A DNA stretch of 9,392 bases. Source: an uncultured Burkholderiales bacterium. GTDB taxonomy: Bacteria; Pseudomonadota; Gammaproteobacteria; Burkholderiales; Burkholderiaceae_C. The position numbers were made by a program, and so were the translations under genes. Below are positions 1-6,028 of this stretch, piece by piece. Where the stretch lies: contig CAISQQ010000456.1 of NCBI GenBank assembly GCA_903887655.1, positions 1 through 9,392 of the forward strand, read 5' to 3'. The notes under the pieces are model-generated. The model was given only the letters and a program-made list of their open reading frames with translations, did no database searches and had not been told where the DNA came from. Numbering within the stretch: position 1 is the stretch's first letter; each line of letters opens with the position of its first letter.

Positions 1-60
1 CAAAGCCAACACCAAGGACGCCGTGAAGACCATGAAAAAAAGTTTAAGAATCAACTTCAT
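1..60 (-). CDS. N-terminus of an exported protein (partial, runs off left edge)
   Basis: Reading leftwards from an ATG at 60-58, the 20 codons to the window edge give MKLILKLFFMVFTASLVLAL. This is a short basic start followed by an unbroken hydrophobic stretch, the form of a Sec signal peptide or first membrane helix. Cleavage would fall beyond the edge. No good ribosome binding site is visible upstream; the stretch at 61-90 is A/T-rich with only a weak AAGA. The next gene to the right (438-1580) is on the same strand. Two plus-strand frames are also open here, ending at 73 and 90, but neither resembles anything I know. I prefer the minus-strand reading because a signal peptide is unlikely to arise by chance. 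Mature function cannot be told. Confidence 0.5.
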   Translation of the reverse strand, partial: MKLILKLFFMVFTASLVLAL

Positions 61-169
61 GCGCGAGTCTTGAGGAACGAGAAAAAATAAGGGGTGCCCA
101 GATCACGAGGATACCGCTCAGTGGCGGGTCGTGCGTGTCTCAGGATAGCACAGCTCGCCCATTGGGCGC

Positions 170-229
170 TCAAAACCCATGCTGGAATGCCTCGTCGACC
201 ATGACCATGGCCGGGGTATCTCATTCTGA
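170..229 (-). pseudogene. Remnant of the 3' end of a DUF2779 nuclease gene
   Basis: Read on the minus strand, this piece encodes DTPAMVMVDEAFQHGF and a stop codon. It matches DTLAMVMVYEAFLHGF at the C-terminus of the intact gene at 2678-4639. By my count, 48 of 57 nucleotides from 170 to 226 match 2678-2734 without a gap. The codon matching Leu637 of the intact protein is a stop here, and similarity ends just upstream at about position 229. The remnant therefore keeps only about 18 codons, including the Asp of the exonuclease YxxxD motif but not the Tyr. It cannot be functional as a protein. It is either the relic of a tandem paralogue or one end of a direct repeat around the 2.5 kb between the copies. 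Confidence 0.85.
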
Positions 230-390
230 CGAGCCCTTGATTTTGAAATTCATTGGCAGTACCCCTTGGCTTATCTGCCCCTTGTCTTTCTCACCCCCCT
301 TGGCTGGTCGCTGTTTTGCAGTCGCCCACCATGCCATCAGAGTCCTTTGATCCCATGAAGAACAGTGCGCAGCAGCGGGGGCCAAGCGCA

Positions 391-420
391 CCAAAAGTGA
401 TCCCCGCAGATCACATTTGG
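391..420. terminator. Inverted repeat downstream of the low-complexity gene, possible terminator
   Basis: The arms CCAAAAGTGATC (391-402) and GATCACATTTGG (409-420) pair with one mismatch across a 6-nt loop. The repeat lies 17 nt past the stop of the minus-strand gene at 438. In the transcript of that gene the inner stem GTGATC/GATCAC is followed by TTTT. The U-run is short and lies within the outer stem, so termination is plausible but not assured. A protein-binding palindrome is the alternative. Confidence 0.4.
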
Positions 421-437
421 TGGTCGTCTTTTTCCGC

Positions 438-1580
438 TCAGGCTGACAAATTCAGCAGTCCTCCGCTGGATCCCACATTTTGCAAGTTTGAAGCCAAATT
501 TTGCAAAAAGGTCAACAGCGCGTTGGGCGCTGATGACCCCCCCGCAGTGCCGGCCAAGTTGCTGAAACTTTGCTGCAATTGACTCACATTGGCCGCGTTG
601 GAGGAGGCGCTGGCGTTGGACATGGATTGCGCAAGGCTTGCTATGGTGCTGGAGCCTGAGTTTGAACCTGAGCTGGAGGCCAAAGCTGTCAAAGAGGTGG
701 GGTCGGCGGTGGTTCCCGATGCTGTGCCACCGCTTGAGAGTTGGGTGATCAAGGCTTGTAAATTCGCACTCAATTGGCTGGTGTCTGCACCGCCAGCGCT
801 TGCGTAATGGTGGTGATGTCCACCCCCGCCACCTCCAGATCGATGGTGAGATTGACCTGGCTGCGGGTTGGCCGCACCGTTGGTGGTGGTGGGCGTGGGC
901 GCGGTGTTGCCCGCGGCCGAGGCCACTTGTGTTGGGTCGGAGGCGCTTGCTGCGTTGCTGGTGGTTGCGCTGGCACCCACCGTGTTGTTGCTAGTGAGGG
1001 AGCTGGCGCTTGAGCTCGAGCCCAAGGGGCTAGATGCACCCTGGGACTGCAAGGCGGCAAAGAGGTTTTGCATGAATGCGGTGACACTTTGCGCAATCGC
1101 TGGATCGGTGGTGTTGGACGCGGCAGCATTGGGTGAGTTATTGCCAGCAGCGGGGCTCGCGGCAGAAGAAGGGTTGGTGCCAATACCGGCTTGGGTCAAG
1201 GCATTGACCAACGCCGTTGCAAAGGTCGACGCGAACCCATAGGTGCTGGGCGAGTTGGGTCCAGGCCCTTCGCCGTGGCCTCCTGGTGCACTGGCGCCAC
1301 CCGCACCTCTCATCGCCTCAAAGGAGCTCGCCACTTGTTGTGCCGCTGTGATGTTGCCACTTTGAAGGGCGGCACCGATTTGAGCCAAAGGACCATTGGG
1401 GTTGATGTTGGGATTATTCGCGGTGATCGCTGAAAAAGCGCTTTGCGCGTCACTCAAGTTGCCGCTTTGCAATGCGGTTTTGAGTGCATTCATGTTTTGG
1501 TGGCGCTGTTGCCATGCCGATGAGACCGAACTGCTTTGCAGTCCCAATGCAGCCGATGATGAACCTATGCTCATGCCCAT
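438..1580 (-). CDS. Ser/Ala/Gly/Asn-rich low-complexity protein with ALQSGN repeats and a His cluster
   Basis: The protein has 380 aa and unknown function. The N-terminal part (residues 3-20) is Ser-rich and has no signal peptide. Two related helical repeats follow, around residues 30-52 and 65-87, each with the core ALQSGN(L/I)xxAQ. From about residue 92 it becomes disordered and rich in Gly, Ala, Ser, Thr, Asn and Pro. Shorter amphipathic segments appear at 116-132, 160-180, 267-282 and 353-368. A His/Gly cluster (HH at 245-246, six Gly, HHHH at 255-258) could bind metal. Similar low-complexity proteins with 'QSGNLxxAQ' repeats occur as hypothetical proteins in many proteobacteria and acidobacteria. 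The ATG at 1580 is preceded by an excellent AGGAGG with a 5-nt spacer (1586-1591), which fixes the start and argues that the gene is expressed. It appears to be a single-gene unit; the inverted repeat at 391-420 may end it. It could be a surface or secreted matrix protein, but this is a guess. Confidence 0.8.
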   Translation of the reverse strand: MGMSIGSSSAALGLQSSSVSSAWQQRHQNMNALKTALQSGNLSDAQSAFSAITANNPNINPNGPLAQIGAALQSGNITAAQQVASSFEAMRGAGGASAPGGHGEGPGPNSPSTYGFASTFATALVNALTQAGIGTNPSSAASPAAGNNSPNAAASNTTDPAIAQSVTAFMQNLFAALQSQGASSPLGSSSSASSLTSNNTVGASATTSNAASASDPTQVASAAGNTAPTPTTTNGAANPQPGQSHHRSGGGGGGHHHHYASAGGADTSQLSANLQALITQLSSGGTASGTTADPTSLTALASSSGSNSGSSTIASLAQSMSNASASSNAANVSQLQQSFSNLAGTAGGSSAPNALLTFLQNLASNLQNVGSSGGLLNLSA

Positions 1581-1972
1581 GGTGACCTCCTGGTGTCAAA
1601 AAAACTTGGTTTGAAAATTGCTCACATGTAAAGATGCTTTGGACATTTCGACATGCATGAGCCGACACAGGGGTCACTGCACCGAGCATGCCAAAGCGGG
1701 GGGTGCGCCGAGTAAAGATTCGTGCGCCTGGGTCGACCCCCAGCAAGTCCTTGATTCCTTGAGGTTTTATCGGACCTGTGAAGTTGTATTGCGAACCTGT
1801 AAAGCGCACTCCAGAGTCCCGAACCTTGAATATGCCAGCCCAGTGGCAATGCGTTGCCGTGGGCCGGCAAGAATGTGTCTTGATCGAGAGCGCTACGATG
1901 GGTCAGCCGTCTGTGCCAGTGGGGGTGAGAGCCGAGTTCTGCGCTGGCGGGTCATATTTTGAGAGATCTATT
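1581..1972. other. Divergent intergenic region between the low-complexity gene and the FMN reductase
   Basis: This 392-bp stretch separates two divergently read genes and should contain both promoters. On the minus side I see the strong AGGAGG of the left gene (1586-1591) but no clear -10/-35 pair at a usual distance. On the plus side GAGAGA (1961-1966) can serve as a weak ribosome binding site for the ATG at 1973. A direct repeat with a 21-bp period (1771-1804) is listed separately. Open frames on both strands look non-coding. Confidence 0.5.
1771..1804. repeat. Direct repeat CGRACCTGTRAAG, 21-bp period
   Basis: CGGACCTGTGAAG (1771-1783) and CGAACCTGTAAAG (1792-1804) match at 11 of 13 positions. 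They are offset by 21 bp, two helical turns. The repeat sits mid-way between two divergent genes, so a regulator could bind both copies on the same DNA face. No regulator is identified. Confidence 0.35.
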
Positions 1973-2547
1973 ATGAAAAGAGTTTGGATGTGTTCGGGTA
2001 GCCAGCGACGAGAGTCGCACCACCAGCAGTGCTCGTGCACTTGGCGCGACTCATGGGCGGGCACGTTCAGATCGATTTGGTCCAACCAGGTGAGATCGAT
2101 TTGCCGCTTTTCAATCAAGACCTGGAGACCGATCCCCATGTACAAGCGCGGGTGATGGCGCTCCACACTCGGCTCTTGCTCGCCGATGGCTTGGTGTTGG
2201 CCTCGCCTGAGTACAACGGGATGCTCACCCCTTTTCTCAAAAATCTCATCGACTGGGTGTCTCGCCTGCAGTTCATCCAAGCCAATACCGCCAACGCCTT
2301 TGCCGACAAGCCCACCTTGGTGTGTTCGGTCTCAACGGGTTGGAGTGGCGGGGCGGTGGGGGTGAATTCAGCCAAGTCGCTGTTGAGCTATGTGGGCTGC
2401 AACGTGATGGGAGGCGCAATCACCGTGCCTCAAATTGCGCAGTGGTGGAACGGGCAAGCGTTCGCATTCAAGGACAGCACCGAGTCAGAGATGGTGTTTC
2501 ATCTGCAGCGACTGTTGAACCTGCTCTATCCGGCCAGCGCCTCTTGA
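1973..2547 (+). pseudogene. NAD(P)H-dependent FMN reductase, frameshifted near the N-terminus
   Basis: The product belongs to the flavodoxin-like NADPH-dependent FMN reductase family (Pfam FMN_red type), which binds FMN and reduces flavin, quinones or metal ions in the cytosol. The phosphate-binding start MKRVWMCSGSQRRESH is read from the ATG at 1973. The rest of the fold, from about LVHLARLMGG onward, is in another frame that is open to 2547. It includes SPEYNGMLTPFLKNLIDW, the family's conserved FMN-contact/dimer segment, and a Gly-rich loop WSGGAVGV. The frames join between about 2018 and 2031. Aligned to the family, two extra bases around 2021-2022 (in cac-cac) or one missing base explain the shift. 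A GTG at 2029 could start a shorter protein, but it would lack the FMN phosphate loop. Length would be about 190 aa if repaired, normal for the family. A sequencing error is possible. GAGAGA at 1961-1966 is a modest ribosome binding site. Confidence 0.75.
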
Positions 2548-2667
2548 CGCACCAGGGTCGAGCTTGAGGTACACGCAGGACCTGAGCGCAAGCGGCGCCT
2601 TGAGCTTGGTGATGAGAGAGATCACCACCACCATCCCCAAGCCACAGGTCAAGACCAAGATAGGCAT
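2485..2667 (-). CDS. Possible 60-aa hydrophobic protein
   Basis: Downstream of the nuclease stop on the same strand, an ATG at 2667 opens a 60-codon frame. It begins MPILVLTCGLGMVVVISLI, a credible single membrane helix, followed by a basic stretch TKLKAPLALR. It starts 10 nt after the nuclease stop codon but has no clear ribosome binding site, and its last 60 nt overlap the 3' end of the FMN reductase on the other strand. It may be a small membrane protein at the end of the WYL-nuclease operon, a truncated gene, or chance. I do not recognise it. Confidence 0.22.
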   Translation of the reverse strand: MPILVLTCGLGMVVVISLITKLKAPLALRSCVYLKLDPGASRGAGRIEQVQQSLQMKHHL

Positions 2668-2677
2668 GGGAATCGGT

Positions 2678-4639
2678 TCAAAACCCATGCAGGAACGCTT
2701 CATAGACCATGACCATGGCCAGGGTATCGAGTTCACAGTACTGCAGGAGTGCTTGGTGCACGGCGTCTCGTTCGGCAGGGGAGACATCGGTGAACTGCAG
2801 TCTGCCATAGGCGACCGTGGCCGAGCCGCCCTCGCTGATGTGCAAATCAGGGTCGAGCTCGAGTGTGGCCACCGACTCGGGGTCGAGGTCCTTGAACACC
2901 GGTGGGAGCAATTGGTAGGGACTGGTGATCTGTCCTTTTTCTTCTCGCCACCACACCATCTCCTCCAAATTCAAGCTCTCGCCTTGACGCTTTAACAAGG
3001 GGCGGCTGTATTTGTCCTTTAAAAAGCGCGACGAGTGCATGACCGCGGGCAGGACTTTCTTGATCGAAGAGCTGCCCCCAGTCATTTTGTGGAAAAAAGT
3101 CTTTTTGGCCACATCGCAAAGATCCACCATGCACCTCTTGCCCTCGCGAACCAGGCTTGGGTTGACTTTCTCCGTGGTGATGTCGCGAATGAAGTTCTTC
3201 AAGAGTTCTGCATCGGTGGGCGCGAACTCGTCGTCCATCAGCTCGGCCAAGATGCTGTTGAGGGTGGTGTTTTCATGCGGGGTCCACATGAGAATCGTTC
3301 CCGTCTCGCCCACAGACGCCATCAAGGCGCGCACAAAGCTGTAATTGGGATGGATGCCGCAGCGTGTCTCGAGGTATTGGCCTTTGTGCTCCAGGCGCTG
3401 GTCCGCATGCACGATGTGGTGAGAGAACTGAAACGCGACGCTCGAATAGGGCTTTTGTCCTTTGAAAAACGGAATGGCCGTCCTCGACGTCTCAAAATCG
3501 ATGAAATGCAGCGGGTAGCTCCATTGGGACATGGTTTCTCGGGCCAGGTGTTGATGGAAGTCAAAGTCTCCCCCGCCGGGGATGTCGCCAGACACTTGCA
3601 TCCATTGCCGAAGGCCCAGGGTGATCTCACCCTTGGATGGCTCGGCACTGAAATCACTTCTTTCTAAGTCTTCAAATAAATACTTGCGTTGCTTGAGCAG
3701 CTGGTGTTTGCTGCGGTAGTTGTAGATGTCGACCACCGTCCCTTTCTCCAAGGCCTCGATGCTGTGGCCCGTGGCTTCTTGCCAGCACTCCAAAAAACCA
3801 CTCTTCAAGTTGGGGTGTCGACTTGAAGTCTTGAATTCACAGTTGGCGCAGTGGGTGCCGTGTTGGATATGGGGTGGGATCTTGACGTCTTTGTCGTACC
3901 GATCTGACCATTCTTTGATCAAGTCCTCAAACCGGCCGTCAAAACCAGGAACCTTCAAGGCGGTGCTCAAGATTTCCTCGACAAACTCGTCCACACGCAC
4001 GGGTGTGAGGATCGGCTCACCCAGGTCCTGGGCTTTGAGCCCAGGCTTGACGGTGATGGTCGTTTTTTGATTTTGATCCTTTTGGATTTTGAAATTCTGG
4101 TTCAGATTGTGAACGGAGCAAGGCTTGGATTTGTCAGCCAGCATCAGAACACTGCTGAACTCGAAGTGTGGCATCGCTTGTTTGGCAACCCAGGTCTGAA
4201 ACGCGATGTCTTGCAAATAGGGCAGCATCTGCGAGTCCATACCGCCCGTTCTGTTTCTGAAGGTGTCCACCTGGGGGTCATAAGACTTGGCTTTGACCTC
4301 GATCAATTCAATCTGCTGGTCGGTTTTTTTCAAGACGTCGACCAAGACAAAGTAGTTTTCGTGGCGAATGGCGGCTTCATAGATGGTGACCCGGTCCTCT
4401 TTCAACAAGGCTTGGGTTTGAAGGATCGCTTTTTCAAAATCTCCCTTGAACTCCACCTCCACCCCATTGGGGTACATCCATTTGGCCAGTTCCCCGACCT
4501 GAAAGCCCCCATCGGCCAAGGCTTTCAAGAAGTCGTTGTCGTTTTTCTGGTTGGCATAGTCATTTTTACCCGTGTAGTAAAGCTTGGTGGGGCATTCCAC
4601 GGCCATTTTGAACCTGGATTTGGTGAGGTATCTGGGCAT
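2678..4639 (-). CDS. DUF2779 protein: Cas4-like PD-(D/E)XK nuclease fused to a DEDDy exonuclease-like domain
   Basis: The predicted protein of 653 aa is a cytosolic DNA- or RNA-processing enzyme. The N-terminal part (about 1-290) resembles RecB/Cas4-type nucleases: Asp101 and the Glu114-Val-Lys116 pair form the PD-(D/E)XK core, with a Gln/Tyr-rich helix near 140-150. Cys16 together with Cys264, Cys267 and Cys285 are placed like the iron-sulfur ligands of Cas4/AddB nucleases. The C-terminal DUF2779 part (about 375-653) has an RNase H/DnaQ look: HFIDFET (Asp381, Glu383) as Exo I, VDLCD around 505-509, and YCELD (Tyr634-Asp638) as the YxxxD Exo III motif. The same pairing is known in TM0106-type RecB-like putative nucleases. 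The start follows the WYL regulator by only 10 nt with a weak AGAAAG, so the two are co-transcribed. A second, decayed copy of its 3' end lies at 170-229. Catalysis is inferred from motifs; the substrate is unknown. Confidence 0.88.
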   Translation of the reverse strand: MPRYLTKSRFKMAVECPTKLYYTGKNDYANQKNDNDFLKALADGGFQVGELAKWMYPNGVEVEFKGDFEKAILQTQALLKEDRVTIYEAAIRHENYFVLVDVLKKTDQQIELIEVKAKSYDPQVDTFRNRTGGMDSQMLPYLQDIAFQTWVAKQAMPHFEFSSVLMLADKSKPCSVHNLNQNFKIQKDQNQKTTITVKPGLKAQDLGEPILTPVRVDEFVEEILSTALKVPGFDGRFEDLIKEWSDRYDKDVKIPPHIQHGTHCANCEFKTSSRHPNLKSGFLECWQEATGHSIEALEKGTVVDIYNYRSKHQLLKQRKYLFEDLERSDFSAEPSKGEITLGLRQWMQVSGDIPGGGDFDFHQHLARETMSQWSYPLHFIDFETSRTAIPFFKGQKPYSSVAFQFSHHIVHADQRLEHKGQYLETRCGIHPNYSFVRALMASVGETGTILMWTPHENTTLNSILAELMDDEFAPTDAELLKNFIRDITTEKVNPSLVREGKRCMVDLCDVAKKTFFHKMTGGSSSIKKVLPAVMHSSRFLKDKYSRPLLKRQGESLNLEEMVWWREEKGQITSPYQLLPPVFKDLDPESVATLELDPDLHISEGGSATVAYGRLQFTDVSPAERDAVHQALLQYCELDTLAMVMVYEAFLHGF

Positions 4640-4649
4640 ATCGGGCTTT

Positions 4650-5612
4650 CTAGCGGTAGAGCTCAGCGGCTTTTTGGAGGGCAGTGGTCACATTTGTTCG
4701 CAAGGATTGGGGCTCCATCACCTCCACATCAGCGCCAAAGCGCAAAATATCGGCAATGAGTTCACGCTCATCGGAGTAAGGGATCTCCAAGGTGTAGGTG
4801 CTGTCTTTGTGGAGCGTGCCTTTTTGGTCATGGTGCCACTCTTCAAACTGAACCCAACGGGCCCTTTGCGCTGAAAACTTCAATTTGGCCCAGTTTTTCA
4901 CCTCTCCACCAAAAATACCATAGCCCGACTGCATCATGGCCTTGATGTCGTCTTGACTCACCTCCAGGGCATCGTCTTCCAAGACATCGCAAGCGGTGAT
5001 GGCGTCAATGGAAAAACTCAGTATTTTCTCGCGTTTGTGGCAAAACGCATCGACATACCAATTGTCGCGGTAGTGAATCAATTGTTGGGGGGAGATGTCT
5101 CGCTCAGTGGTTTCGTTTCGGTTTCGGTTGAAGTGATGAATGTGGAGTTTTTTTCGCTCAAGCGTCCCCTGAGCCACCGACTGAAAGGATTTCAACGCGA
5201 GGCGCCTTTTGCCCGCATGCACGACCCTCACGCGCTTGGTCAGGGACTTGGTGTCCAAGCCTTCACTTGACAAGATTTCTGACAAGCGCTCTTGCAGGGG
5301 CTGCATTTTGGGGCCCAATAGACTCGGCTCGAGCTCGGTGATCATGTTTTGAATGGTCAACAGGGAGAGGAGCTCTTTTTGCGAGAACATCAAGCCTGGG
5401 AGCTCATAGCTTTGGCCGTCGTTGTTCAACTTGTAGACATTGTCAAACCGGTCGTAGTGAATGTTGTAGTGGTAGGTGTCGCGCATTTTGTCCAAATCGC
5501 GCTTGAAAGTGGCCTCCGAGATCTCGAGCTCTTTCAAAATATCCTCTTTCGTCAAATGCCGTTTGCGTTTGAACAGGGCCTTGTACTGATACAAGCGATC
5601 GGTTTGGCTCAT
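4650..5612 (-). CDS. HTH-WYL-WCX transcriptional regulator
   Basis: The product is a 320-aa DNA-binding regulator. Residues 5-60 form a winged helix-turn-helix of the DeoR/HTH_11 kind (KEDILKELEISEATFKRDLD). Residues about 125-210 form the WYL domain, with QQLIHYRDNWYVDAFC at 176-191 as the ligand-binding strand pair. Residues about 240-320 form the WCX extension (LRFGADVEVMEPQSLR). Length and order match PafBC/DriD/BrxR-like regulators. Family members bind nucleic-acid ligands through WYL/WCX and control DNA-damage or phage-defence genes. Its gene precedes the DUF2779 nuclease by 10 nt and should control that operon, probably including itself. The ATG at 5612 is preceded by GAGGT with an 8-nt spacer. 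A promoter (5667-5695) and three TGAAAGT sites lie upstream. Confidence 0.92.
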   Translation of the reverse strand: MSQTDRLYQYKALFKRKRHLTKEDILKELEISEATFKRDLDKMRDTYHYNIHYDRFDNVYKLNNDGQSYELPGLMFSQKELLSLLTIQNMITELEPSLLGPKMQPLQERLSEILSSEGLDTKSLTKRVRVVHAGKRRLALKSFQSVAQGTLERKKLHIHHFNRNRNETTERDISPQQLIHYRDNWYVDAFCHKREKILSFSIDAITACDVLEDDALEVSQDDIKAMMQSGYGIFGGEVKNWAKLKFSAQRARWVQFEEWHHDQKGTLHKDSTYTLEIPYSDERELIADILRFGADVEVMEPQSLRTNVTTALQKAAELYR

Positions 5613-5666
5613 TGGGGTTGACCTCGGGTGACTGGGGTGGAGGAGGCAAAAAGAGAAGACTTTTCA

Positions 5667-5695
5667 TTTCTATCACAAAAGGGGCTGATTGTCAT
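5667..5695 (-). promoter_or_regulatory. Predicted sigma-70 promoter of the WYL-DUF2779 operon
   Basis: On the minus strand ATGACA (5695-5690) and TAGAAA (5672-5667) are separated by exactly 17 nt. They match the -35 consensus at 5 of 6 and the -10 at 4 of 6 positions. Transcription would begin around 5660, about 50 nt before the ATG at 5612. The upstream edge of the -35 box touches one of the TGAAAGT repeats, which would suit repression or activation by the encoded WYL protein. Confidence 0.45.
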
Positions 5696-5761
5696 GAAAG
5701 TCTGGGCTTTGTGCCCCGATGGGGGTGAAGGGGTTGAAAGTGGCCAATTGGGTTGAAAGTG
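5695..5761. repeat. Three TGAAAGT sites upstream of the WYL regulator gene, candidate operator
   Basis: TGAAAGT occurs at 5695-5701, 5735-5741 and 5754-5760. The last two are part of a perfect 12-bp direct repeat GGGTTGAAAGTG at 5731-5742 and 5750-5761, offset by 19 bp. The spacings of 40 and 19 bp are close to four and two helical turns. All copies have the same orientation and lie within or just upstream of the predicted promoter, as expected for an operator bound by a dimeric or oligomeric regulator. Confidence 0.45.
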
Positions 5762-5776
5762 CCGCTGCATGTCTCT

Positions 5777-6028
5777 TCAATCGGGGGGACGAGCTGGGTC
5801 CTGGGTCACGGACACGAGCCAGGCCAAGAGCACCTCTTTGGGCCGGCGCCTCACCAAGACGGGTCGAATGTCAAACTCGGTCTGCATGAAGCGCTGTTTG
5901 ACGCTCACGACAAAAAAGGCGGTTTTGAGGGTCCTCGACTCGTGCAGTTCGGCGTTCCAAAGCGAGACCTGGCTGCTGATGGCGACAGCGGCGACATAAG
6001 CCCAGCTGAGCGGTAAGGGAAAGATCAT
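5777..6028 (-). CDS. 83-aa protein of unknown function, coupled to the SprT-like gene
   Basis: The ATG at 6028 shares its A with the TGA of the SprT-like gene (TGATG), the classic sign of translational coupling. The in-frame TTG three bases upstream is less likely. The product begins MIFPLPLSWAYVAAVAIS, moderately hydrophobic. It then alternates hydrophobic and basic stretches (VVSVKQRFMQ, RPVLVRRRPKEVLLAWLV) and ends in a Pro-rich tail. There are no cysteines, no sure membrane helix and no known motif. It may be a partner of the SprT-like protease. The coupling is the main support for its being real. A 164-bp gap separates it from the WYL gene downstream. Confidence 0.5.
   Translation of the reverse strand: MIFPLPLSWAYVAAVAISSQVSLWNAELHESRTLKTAFFVVSVKQRFMQTEFDIRPVLVRRRPKEVLLAWLVSVTQDPARPPD

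Larger units (their letters stand above)
91..437. other. Intergenic region with a pseudogene remnant and an inverted repeat
   Basis: No convincing intact gene lies in this stretch. It holds the decayed 3' end of a DUF2779 gene (170-229) and a 12-bp-arm inverted repeat (391-420), both listed separately. The short open frames here lack ribosome binding sites and recognisable protein character. The stretch 230-390 shows nothing I can identify. Confidence 0.6.

Noticed and set aside
1..90. Plus-strand C-terminal frames ending at 73 and 90
   Set aside because: Neither gives recognisable protein, and the opposite strand reads as a clear signal peptide. They are not fully excluded.
589..1242. Overlapping plus-strand frames opposite the low-complexity gene
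   Set aside because: The repetitive GC-rich sequence keeps several frames open; only the minus-strand frame has AGGAGG and an ordered repeat pattern.
2018..2035. Programmed ribosomal frameshift in the FMN reductase
   Set aside because: There is no slippery heptamer of the X XXY YYZ kind, no clear pausing hairpin, and the family is not known for frameshifting; mutation or sequencing error is simpler.
1778..2155. 125-codon frame covering the reductase start
   Set aside because: Only the part from 1973 to about 2020 matches the family; the rest is out-of-frame translation before and after.
3035..3667. 210-codon plus-strand frame inside the nuclease gene
   Set aside because: It is antisense to the conserved DUF2779 domain and has no recognisable motif or ribosome binding site.
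4067..4759. 230-codon plus-strand frame opposite the nuclease and regulator genes
   Set aside because: It spans the junction of two well-supported minus-strand genes with recognised domains; its hydrophobic composition is that of an antisense frame.
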